Assembly (NCBI GenBank): GCA_012729455.1
Contig: JAAYDC010000007.1
Span: forward strand, 1 to 64,000
Direction: 5' to 3'
From: Chloroflexota bacterium
GTDB lineage: Bacteria; Chloroflexota; Anaerolineae; UBA1429
Length of the DNA: 64,000 nt
Part shown: positions 33,780 through 40,807 of the stretch, piece after piece
Layout: each line of letters opens with the position of its first letter
Numbering within the stretch: position 1 is the first letter of the stretch
The notes under the pieces: generated by a model
What the model was told of the DNA's origin: nothing
Databases searched by the model: none
The model's input: only the letters and a program-made list of their open reading frames with translations
Program-made: the position numbers and the translations under genes

Positions 33780-35132
33780 ATGGATTCGCAAGCGCTTTCA
33801 CTCGAGCTGACTGATCTTGATCCGGCGGTACGCCGCCACGCACTACAGAAACTGGCTCAGGCGCTCGAATCCGGCGAGATACAACTCGGCGATGCCGGAC
33901 AGCTTTTGAACCTGCATTGCCACACGTGCTATTCGTACAATGCCTATGGCCACACCCCGACGTCGCTGGCTTGGCTGGCGCGTGAACAGGGCTGGCATGC
34001 CCTGGCCACCGTCGATTTCGATGTCCTGGATGCCGTTACCGAAACCCTCGACGCCTGCGACACATTGGGTGTACGCGGCGGGGCGGGGCTTGAAACCCGG
34101 GTCTTTGTGCCAGAATTCGCCGACCGTGAGATGAACTCTCCGGGCGAACCGGGCATCTGCTACTTTGTAGGAGTTGGGTTCACCAGCCCACAGGCGCCCA
34201 CGCAGGCGCAAACCGTGCTCGATGAAATGCGTCGTTCGGCCGCGCGCCGCAACCGCGAGATGACCACTCGCATCAATGCTTTTACCGCGCCGGTGACGGT
34301 GGATTATGACCGCGACGTGCTGCCGCAGACGCCTTCAGGCAATGCCACCGAACGGCATATGCTGGTGGCCTATGATGCCGCCGCCCGCAAGGTATACCCC
34401 AAACGCTCCGATATGCTGGCTTTTTGGACGGAAAAGTTAAAGACCGATGTGGCAACCGTGGATGCTGCCCTCGGCAACGCTCCCAGTCCCAACGAGCTCT
34501 TGCGTGCCAAACTGATGAAGCACGGCGGGGTGGGATATGTGCAGCCCGATGGCGAGAGCTTTCCCAGGTTGGCTGAGGTGAGCGCCATGATCACAGCCTG
34601 CGGGGCGCTGCCGACCTATGCCTGGTTGGATGGCACCAGCGCCGGCGAACAGGCGATTGAGGGACTCTTGCAGGTCATGCTGGCGCAGGGTGTGGTGGGG
34701 CTGACGGCTATCCCTGAGCGCAACTGGAACTATAGCGACGCTGCCAAGCGCGCCAAATACGCCACCAACCTCGACGCCATCATGGCACTGGCGGCTGCTT
34801 ACGATCTGCCTGTCTTTATCGGCACCGAGATGAATAAAGCCGGTCAACCTCTAGTCGATGATATCGTGGGCGTGCCAGAGTTGGTTGCCCATCGGGAGGC
34901 CTTTACCGCCGGCGCCGACATTCTCTACGGACATACCGTGCTGCAACGCGCCCTCGGGCAAGGCTATACGAGTGCCTGGGCTGTAGGCCAGTTGCCCAAA
35001 CGCGCCGCACGCAACGCGTTTTTCCGGCAGGTCGGCCGGCTGGTAGCTCCGGGGCAGAGCGTTATCGAACGCCTGCACGCCGAGCTGCGCGGCCTGAGCT
35101 CAGTGGAGATCCTGGCGCACCTGGGCGCCTGA
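33780..35132 (+). CDS. PHP-domain metal-dependent hydrolase, function unknown
   Basis: The 450-residue protein has a PHP-type start NLHCHTCYSYNAYGHTPTSLAWLAREQGWHALATVDFDVL (HxH metal motif near residues 45-47), and FIGTEMNKAGQPLVDD near the end. A preceding 40-residue helical part (VRRHALQKLAQALESG) is unusual for the family. The length between the metal motifs is larger than for DNA polymerase or HisK phosphatase domains. The substrate is not known. Confidence 0.75.
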   Translation: MDSQALSLELTDLDPAVRRHALQKLAQALESGEIQLGDAGQLLNLHCHTCYSYNAYGHTPTSLAWLAREQGWHALATVDFDVLDAVTETLDACDTLGVRGGAGLETRVFVPEFADREMNSPGEPGICYFVGVGFTSPQAPTQAQTVLDEMRRSAARRNREMTTRINAFTAPVTVDYDRDVLPQTPSGNATERHMLVAYDAAARKVYPKRSDMLAFWTEKLKTDVATVDAALGNAPSPNELLRAKLMKHGGVGYVQPDGESFPRLAEVSAMITACGALPTYAWLDGTSAGEQAIEGLLQVMLAQGVVGLTAIPERNWNYSDAAKRAKYATNLDAIMALAAAYDLPVFIGTEMNKAGQPLVDDIVGVPELVAHREAFTAGADILYGHTVLQRALGQGYTSAWAVGQLPKRAARNAFFRQVGRLVAPGQSVIERLHAELRGLSSVEILAHLGA

Positions 35133-35198
35133 CACATCAAGCTCGCAACACCGATCGACATGCGGCGTATAGGGTGCAGCATTGGCGTGAGGTAGGCT

Positions 35199-35825
35199 GT
35201 GTCTGAGATATTTGATCTCCTCCGTAAAAAGGTCGAAGGAATACTCGGCTCAATCAATGCGGCTGGCGGTTTGCGCGGTACGATTGAGGCGCTGCGTCGC
35301 CAGATGGCGGAATCTGACCGCAAGCGCGCCATGGTGCGTGCTCAGGCCGAGGTTGGGCGGCTGAACGAGCAGGTCAACGAGATGGTTCACGCTGTCGGCC
35401 TGCAGGTGGTCTCGATGCAGGAAGCGGGCACGCTCAATGTCCCGCAGTTCCAGCCCCTGTGCGAACGTATCACCGAGCTAAAGGCGGCTATCAACACGCA
35501 CGAGGCTGAGCTGGAGCGCCTGATCGCCGAAGAAAAAGCCGCCGAGTTGGCCCGTCAACAGGCCAAAGAAGCAGCGGCAGCTGCCGCTGCTTCCGAAAAG
35601 CAGGCACCGGCCAGCCCAGCCGCCGCACCGGTTTCTGCGGCCAGCGGTATGTGCCGGCACTGCGGTAGCGCGCTGCAGCCCGGGGCTGCTTTTTGTGCTT
35701 TTTGCGCCACGCCGGTCAATGACCCGTCGGTTCCGCCGTCGCCGGCTAGCCGTTTTTGTGCCAACTGCGGTGCAGTGCTGCGCCCCAGGGCATGCTTTTG
35801 TGCCAAGTGCGGCACAACCGTCTAG
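35199..35825 (+). CDS. Coiled-coil protein with two C-terminal zinc ribbons
   Basis: The 208-residue protein: a helical part (about residues 10-125, rich in Arg, Glu, Ala) with coiled-coil character, an Ala/Pro-rich linker, then CRHCGSALQPGAAFCAFC and CANCGAVLRPRACFCAKC. Each ribbon has two CxxC pairs. GTG start at 35199. No enzymatic domain seen; such proteins often serve as adaptors. It precedes the thymidylate-kinase-like pair but has its own spacing and no shared promoter. Confidence 0.75.
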   Translation: MSEIFDLLRKKVEGILGSINAAGGLRGTIEALRRQMAESDRKRAMVRAQAEVGRLNEQVNEMVHAVGLQVVSMQEAGTLNVPQFQPLCERITELKAAINTHEAELERLIAEEKAAELARQQAKEAAAAAAASEKQAPASPAAAPVSAASGMCRHCGSALQPGAAFCAFCATPVNDPSVPPSPASRFCANCGAVLRPRACFCAKCGTTV

Positions 35826-35877
35826 GGGGCGCCTGGTATCGGCATCCTAGCGCGCGGGCTGTTTACGCGGGTTGAAC

Positions 35878-35905
35878 TTGACCAGTTCATTTGGCAATAT
35901 AGAAT
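35878..35905 (+). promoter_or_regulatory. Promoter of the thymidylate-kinase-like pair
   Basis: TTGACC (35878-35883), 16 bases, TAGAAT (35900-35905), 32 bases before the ATG at 35938. Confidence 0.6.
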
Positions 35906-35937
35906 AGCTGCCAGCCAACAGATTGGGAGGGATCGTT

Positions 35938-36699
35938 ATGGCCAAGCTCTATACCGGCGAACAACTGCCGGGCAGGCTCTTTGTGGTCGAGGGCATCGAT
36001 GGTTCTGGCAAGAGCACGCAGTTGGACCTGCTGCGCAAATGGCTGGTTGCCACGGGTTACTGTATCGCCTTTAGCGAATGGAACAGCTCAGCCCTGGTGA
36101 GATCGACCACCAAACGCGGTAAAAAGCGCCAGCTGCTGACCCCCACCACCTTTAGTCTGATCCACGCCGTCGACTTTATGCACCGATTGCAGCAGCAGGT
36201 CATCCCGGCACTCAAGGCCGGTGCGATCGTCATGGCCGACCGTTACATCTATACCGCCTTTGCGCGAGACAGCGCCCGCGGAGTCGACCCCAAGTGGGTG
36301 CGCACGGTGTATGCCTATGCGCCGATCCCCACGGTGGCAATGTATTTCCGGGTGCCGCTGGATGAGTCGCTGCGGCGCATCATCACCGGCCGCCCGTCAC
36401 TGAAATACTATGAAGCAGGTATGGACCTCGGCCTTTCGGATGACAGCCTGGAGAGCTATCGTATCTTCCAGGGGCGCATCCAGCGCGAATACGAGCAGCT
36501 CGTTACCGAATATGGGCTGGTGGTGGTGGATGCTACCTTGCCGATTGTCAACCAGCAGGATATTGTGAGGAGCCTCATCCGCCCGCACCTCGAGGGCGCC
36601 CTGCGAGCTGAATCCAACGCCTGGCGCAATGTGCTCTCGACGCAGCATCTATCGGGCCGTTACCTGGAGAGCCTTGACCATGGGAGGGAAGCAGAATGA
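35938..36699 (+). CDS. Thymidylate-kinase-like P-loop kinase, first of a pair
   Basis: The 253-residue P-loop kinase of the dTMP kinase family, longer than typical Tmk (about 210). LFVVEGIDGSGKSTQLDLLRKWL holds an intact P-loop (K25, S26, T27), and MADRYIYTAFARDSARG the DR motif of the family. The region around ITGRPSLKYYEAGMDLGLS takes the place of the Tmk LID. FSLIHAVDFMHRLQQQVIPALKAG is a family-like helix. GGGAGG precedes the ATG. It overlaps the following paralogue by ATGA, so the two are co-translated. Confidence 0.8.
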   Translation: MAKLYTGEQLPGRLFVVEGIDGSGKSTQLDLLRKWLVATGYCIAFSEWNSSALVRSTTKRGKKRQLLTPTTFSLIHAVDFMHRLQQQVIPALKAGAIVMADRYIYTAFARDSARGVDPKWVRTVYAYAPIPTVAMYFRVPLDESLRRIITGRPSLKYYEAGMDLGLSDDSLESYRIFQGRIQREYEQLVTEYGLVVVDATLPIVNQQDIVRSLIRPHLEGALRAESNAWRNVLSTQHLSGRYLESLDHGREAE

Positions 36700-37397
36700 A
36701 AGTAAGCTTTTATGGCCAGGCGCTACCCAAGATCACCGAAAAGGAATACCCCGGCAAGCTGATCGTCATGGAGGGTCCGGATGGCGTCGGCCGTTCGACG
36801 CAGATTGCTCTGTTACGCGAATACCTGGAAGCTTCCGGCTATGCAGTATCCTCCACCGGCCTGAAGCGCTCCGAGCTGGCAGCGCAGGGCATCGAAGAGG
36901 CCAAAAAGGGACACACCATGGACCCGATCACCATGGGCTTGTTTTACGCGGCCGATTTCGCCGACCGCCTCGAGCGTGAGATCATACCGGCCCTGCGCGC
37001 TGGTTTTGTGGTGTTGACCGACCGCTACATCTATTCGCTGATCGCGCGCGCCGAAGTGCGCGGCGTCAATCCGCAGTGGATCCGGGAGATCTATGGTTTT
37101 GCGCTGGTGCCCTCGGCGATCATGTATCTGCGCTGTGACCTCGATCACCTCGTCCCCAGGGTGCTGAACGCGCGCGGCTTCGACTACTGGGAATCTGGTA
37201 TGGATTACATGGGCTACAGCGACTTTTACCAGAGCTATCTGGCGTACCAGCAGCGTATGCTGAGCAAGTTTGCCGCGCTGGGCAAAGAGTTTGGTTTCAT
37301 CGATATCGACGCCAACGGCAGCATCGAAGAGGTCTTTAGCCAGCTTCGTCAGGCCGTCGAAGCCTGCGTCAGCGACTTACGGCCTACCGTCAGCTGA
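36696..37397 (+). CDS. Thymidylate-kinase-like protein with altered P-loop, second of a pair
   Basis: The 233-residue paralogue of the preceding gene. It keeps the same plan: LIVMEGPDGVGRSTQIALLREYLEASGY, LFYAADFADRLEREIIPALRAGFVVLTDRYIYSLIARAEVRG, and a conserved CDLDHLVPRVLNARGFDYWESGMDYMGYS. In the P-loop, Arg33 replaces the invariant Lys (GPDGVGRST), so ATP binding or catalysis may be weak. It probably acts with its partner as a heteromer or regulatory subunit (inference). A terminator follows at 37414. Confidence 0.75.
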   Translation: MKVSFYGQALPKITEKEYPGKLIVMEGPDGVGRSTQIALLREYLEASGYAVSSTGLKRSELAAQGIEEAKKGHTMDPITMGLFYAADFADRLEREIIPALRAGFVVLTDRYIYSLIARAEVRGVNPQWIREIYGFALVPSAIMYLRCDLDHLVPRVLNARGFDYWESGMDYMGYSDFYQSYLAYQQRMLSKFAALGKEFGFIDIDANGSIEEVFSQLRQAVEACVSDLRPTVS

Positions 37398-37413
37398 GCG
37401 CTAGCGCAACTCG

Positions 37414-37445
37414 ACAGCCGGTCTTTACAGGCCGGCTGTTTTTAT
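37414..37445 (+). terminator. Terminator of the kinase pair
   Basis: ACAGCCGG (37414-37421) pairs with CCGGCTGT (37432-37439) around a 10-base loop, followed by TTTTATT. It overlaps the end of the convergent zinc-ribbon gene. Confidence 0.85.
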
Positions 37446-37831
37446 TCCAGGTCGCCGCCCGAATCGTCGTCGGCGTCGATACCCATATCGCCCAAGTCGC
37501 GCTCAATGCGCTCGGGGTCGTCGCCGGCTTCAAGGCGGCTGATCACCTCGTTGGCCTCGGGCCCCAGCAGGTCACCGCTTTCTTCGTTCATGCGGCGCAT
37601 CATACGCCCCAGGGCGCGCGAATCATTTTCATCCACGTCATCGAGCGGGCTTTCGCCAACATCGGCAGCAGCATCACCGCGCAATGCCACCACGCGCGAT
37701 ATGAGCCGGCGCGCGTCTTGACTGCCGCAGTGCGGGCACAGCGGGTGTTGTTCGCTGACGGAGCGAATGCTGCGGTGGAAAATGTTAAAGCGCCGGCGAC
37801 AAGCCATGCAGCGGTACTCATAGATCGGCAT
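37442..37831 (-). CDS. FmdB-type zinc-ribbon protein with acidic tail
   Basis: The 129-residue protein: MPIYEYRCMACRRRFNIFHRSIRSVSEQHPLCPHCGSQDARRL is an FmdB/CxxC-CxxC zinc ribbon. The tail is Asp/Glu-rich (DDVDENDSRAL, DADDDSGGDLE). FmdB-like proteins are proposed as regulatory or folding partners; the exact role is not known. ATG 37831 matches the family start. It shares a 95-base divergent region with the UroD-like gene at 37927. Confidence 0.85.
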   Translation of the reverse strand: MPIYEYRCMACRRRFNIFHRSIRSVSEQHPLCPHCGSQDARRLISRVVALRGDAAADVGESPLDDVDENDSRALGRMMRRMNEESGDLLGPEANEVISRLEAGDDPERIERDLGDMGIDADDDSGGDLE

Positions 37832-37926
37832 ATATGAACCCCTGTGCACATTGTATCATAGTGTCTGAGGCTAGACGAACCTCCAGGCATCGGTTATGAT
37901 GAAGCAAAGACCCTACAGGAGCAGCT

Positions 37927-39060
37927 ATGAACGAGCTTGAGCGCTTTATCGCCTGCATGGAGTATCAATCTGCCGACAGCCGCCCCAACCATGAATTGGG
38001 GGTGTGGCCGCAGACGGTGGTTCGTTGGGAAAAAGAGGCGCCGGCTGCCATCGCTGATATGCACTGGAACTGGTTTTACGACGAGTCCACTATCGCGCTC
38101 GATCGGCGCGATTATATCCCCATGAACTATGGCTTTATCCCGCGCTACGAGCACCAGCTGATCGAGGAAACCGACGAGTATGAGGTCATCCGGGATACCA
38201 ACGGCATCCTGCGCAAGGCGCTCAAAGAGGGTACTGTCAGCGGCGTGCGCATGTCGATGGACCAGTACCTGGCTTTTCCGATCGAAAAACCCGAGGATGT
38301 GCCCGATGTGGTGCGCCGGCTGGATCCCTACGCGCCTGGTCGCGCGCCAGAAGACCTTGACGAGCGCATCCAAGTCTGGAACCAGCGAGATTATCCCCTG
38401 GTGCTGGGACGCAACTGCGATGCCAACGGCTTTTACTGGCGTGCGCGCGAGCTGCTGGGCACCGAGAACCTCTCGCTGGCCTGGTACGATTATCCCGAGA
38501 TGATGCACGAGCTGATGGAGATGTATGCCCACCTGATCATCGAGACCAGTCGGCCAGTGCTGGAAAAGACGCCCGTCGAGTACTTTGCCTTCAACGAGGA
38601 CCTCTCGATGAAGACGGGACCGCTGCTCAGCCCGGCAACCTATCGCGAGTTTATCTTTCCGCGTCTGCGGCGCGTGATCGACTTTTTAAAGAGCCATGGC
38701 GTGCGATATGTGGCGCTGGATACCGACGGCAACCCGACTGTGCTGGTGAGCATGTTCATGGATGCTGGTGTGGATGTGCTCTGGCCGCTCGAGCGCGCCT
38801 CCGAAATCGACCCCGTACAGGTGCGCAAGCAGTTCGGGCGCAGCTTGCGGCTGTGGGGCGGAGTCGATAAAAGGGTGCTGGCGCGCGACAAGGAGGCGAT
38901 CCGCAAGCACCTGCTCGAGTTGGCGCCGCTGGTTGAAGAGGGCGGTTATATTCCCACCGTCGATCATACTGTGCCACCCGACATCTCATGGGATAACTTT
39001 CGCTACTATATCGACGCCAAGCGTATGGTGCTAGCCGGTGAAGCCGGCAAACTAGCCTGA
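37927..39060 (+). CDS. Uroporphyrinogen-decarboxylase-like protein, divergent
   Basis: The 377-residue protein has the UroD-superfamily barrel but a distant sequence: FAFNEDLSMKTGPLLSPATYREFIFPRLRRVIDFLKSHG, ALDTDGNPTVLVSMFMDAGVDVLWPLERASE and VDHTVPPDISWDNFRYYIDAKR near the end. The HxD of the zinc site in methyltransferase members reads LDTDGN here, so the metal site differs from the other two UroD-like proteins in this window. It opens a run with a nucleoside hydrolase 10 bases later. Confidence 0.82.
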   Translation: MNELERFIACMEYQSADSRPNHELGVWPQTVVRWEKEAPAAIADMHWNWFYDESTIALDRRDYIPMNYGFIPRYEHQLIEETDEYEVIRDTNGILRKALKEGTVSGVRMSMDQYLAFPIEKPEDVPDVVRRLDPYAPGRAPEDLDERIQVWNQRDYPLVLGRNCDANGFYWRARELLGTENLSLAWYDYPEMMHELMEMYAHLIIETSRPVLEKTPVEYFAFNEDLSMKTGPLLSPATYREFIFPRLRRVIDFLKSHGVRYVALDTDGNPTVLVSMFMDAGVDVLWPLERASEIDPVQVRKQFGRSLRLWGGVDKRVLARDKEAIRKHLLELAPLVEEGGYIPTVDHTVPPDISWDNFRYYIDAKRMVLAGEAGKLA

Positions 39061-39070
39061 AAGGAGCTGT

Positions 39071-40000
39071 ATGGCGAAAAAACTGATCCTGGATACCGAC
39101 ATCGGCGATGACATTGATGATGCTCTGGCACTTGGCCTGGTACTGAGCGCCCCCGAACTGGAACTGGTAGGCCTCACGACGGTGTTTAAAAACACGCACG
39201 CCCGCTCGCGTCAGGCACGCACCGTGCTGCTCTCAGCCGGCCACGACGATATCCCCGTGGCACAGGGCTGCGGGGCGGTCATGTCGGTGCGGCGCTCCTA
39301 TGGCTTTGATCCGCGCCAGGCCCTGCTGGAAGGCGAGCTGCCCAACCAGGATGCCTCAGCCCTGAGCGACGCCGAATTGCCGCCGCAGGACAAGCGCCAC
39401 GCCGCCGATTTCATCATCGATACCCTGATGCAGGGCAGCGGCGATATTACTGTTGCGACCATCGGCGCTATGACCAACCTGGCGATGGCAATGACCCTTG
39501 AGCCGCGCATCCTCGCCAAGATTCCCGAGGTGGTGATCATGGCGGGCTGTTTTAACGCACACGTCAGTGAGTGGAACATCATGTGCGACCCAATAGCCGC
39601 GGCGATCGTGTGCGAGAGCGGAGTGCCGCTGCGCATTATCCCGCTGGATGTCACCATGCAGGTCCAATTCCGCCAGAGCGACATGGATGCCTTGCGTGTC
39701 TCCAAACGTCCGCTGGCGCAGAGGCTGCTGAGTGCCATCGAAGCCTGGAGGCAGCACAGCGGATGGGCTGACCGCGTGGATGGCCTGCCTGTGATGCACG
39801 ACCCGCTGGCGATCGCCACCATGATCGATGACTCGCTGGTAACCTGGCGTACCGGCAAGGTGAGCATTGAGCTGAACGGTGAACACAGCTATGGCTATAC
39901 CCTCTTCCAGGAGGACCCGGCTGGGCATCACCGCTATGCCAATACGGTGGTGCCGCAAAAGGCGTTGGATCTGTGGATCCAGCGCGTCGCGGCTGACTAG
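39071..40000 (+). CDS. Inosine/uridine-preferring nucleoside hydrolase
   Basis: The 309-residue protein splits ribonucleosides into base and ribose. The N-terminal LILDTDIGDDIDDALALGL has the calcium-binding DxDxxxDD motif. VTIATIGAMTNLAMAM-like TVATIGAMTNLAMAMTLEPRI and EWNIMCDPIAAAIVCESG (NxxxDPxAA) follow, and MHDPLAIATMID supplies the C-terminal Asp/His. AAGGAG precedes the ATG at 39071. It lies between a UroD-like protein and a NIF3-like protein. Confidence 0.92.
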   Translation: MAKKLILDTDIGDDIDDALALGLVLSAPELELVGLTTVFKNTHARSRQARTVLLSAGHDDIPVAQGCGAVMSVRRSYGFDPRQALLEGELPNQDASALSDAELPPQDKRHAADFIIDTLMQGSGDITVATIGAMTNLAMAMTLEPRILAKIPEVVIMAGCFNAHVSEWNIMCDPIAAAIVCESGVPLRIIPLDVTMQVQFRQSDMDALRVSKRPLAQRLLSAIEAWRQHSGWADRVDGLPVMHDPLAIATMIDDSLVTWRTGKVSIELNGEHSYGYTLFQEDPAGHHRYANTVVPQKALDLWIQRVAAD

Positions 40001-40006
40001 CAGCTC

Positions 40007-40807
40007 ATGATCACCACCAACGGTATCATTGCGCTTGTCGAGCGCCTCTCGGGCTATCCGCTGCGTGGCGATGAGGGCATCCAGCACGGCGATGGCAGCA
40101 CATCGGTCGAAAAGGTGCTGCTGACTTGGATGGCCACGGCGGATGCCATCCGCCACGCCGGCGAGAACGGCTGCCAGCTGGTGATCGCCCATGAGAGTCT
40201 GTACTTTCCGTATGATGCCTATGTGCGCAGCGACGCCCCGGCCGGCTGGCAGGATTGGGAGATCAATCGCCGCCGGCGCGAGCTGCTCGATCGCTACAAC
40301 CTGGTGCTGGCGCGCATTCATGGTTCGCTGGATACCATTACCATCTTTGACGACTTTGCCGCGCTGCTGGGCTTGAGCAAGCCGGTCATTGAGCGCGATG
40401 ACTATATCAAGATTTACGAGATCACGCCGCGCCCGTTGGGGCAGCTCCTGCAGGAAGCCGCTGCGAGCGTTGGTATGGACGTGGTGCGCTATACCGCGCC
40501 CCAGGGCTTGGACCAGATCGTGCACCGCGTGGGGCTGCCGTGGGGCGGGCTGGGGTTGTTTGTCAACTGCAGCTACCAGAAGCGCATCATTGAGCTGGGC
40601 TGCGATGTGATGATCGGCGGAGAGAGCGACAGCTATGGCCTGCACTTTGGCAGCGAGCTGGGAGTGCCCTTTATCGAGCTGGGCCATGAGCGCTCCGAAA
40701 ACCCCGGCATCGCGCGCTTTGTGATGGTATTGGAAGAACACCTGTTCGGTCTGGAGGCCGAGTACTATGACTGCCAGCCTGCCTTTGACTATTGGGTCAA
40801 GCCCTAG
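40007..40807 (+). CDS. NIF3/GTP-cyclohydrolase I type 2-like protein
   Basis: The 266-residue protein resembles the NIF3 dinuclear-metal family: CQLVIAHESLYFPYD (H near residue 67, AHES replaces the AHHP), DRYNLVLARIHGSLDTITIFDDFAALLGL (HxxxD-like) and FIELGHERSENPGI (GHxxSE). The metal-binding His/Glu pattern is kept in variant form. The role of the family is not settled. Its end overlaps topA on the other strand by 4 bases. Confidence 0.75.
   Translation: MITTNGIIALVERLSGYPLRGDEGIQHGDGSTSVEKVLLTWMATADAIRHAGENGCQLVIAHESLYFPYDAYVRSDAPAGWQDWEINRRRRELLDRYNLVLARIHGSLDTITIFDDFAALLGLSKPVIERDDYIKIYEITPRPLGQLLQEAAASVGMDVVRYTAPQGLDQIVHRVGLPWGGLGLFVNCSYQKRIIELGCDVMIGGESDSYGLHFGSELGVPFIELGHERSENPGIARFVMVLEEHLFGLEAEYYDCQPAFDYWVKP

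Noticed and set aside
36696-37397. Second kinase-like gene as a pseudogene
   Set aside because: The frame is intact, has a normal start overlap and keeps all other family segments; only the P-loop Lys is changed.
39356-40741. 461-codon minus-strand frame opposite the nucleoside hydrolase and NIF3-like genes
   Set aside because: It is antisense to two well-supported genes, has low-complexity His/Gln/Ala composition, and no recognisable motif. High GC creates such frames.
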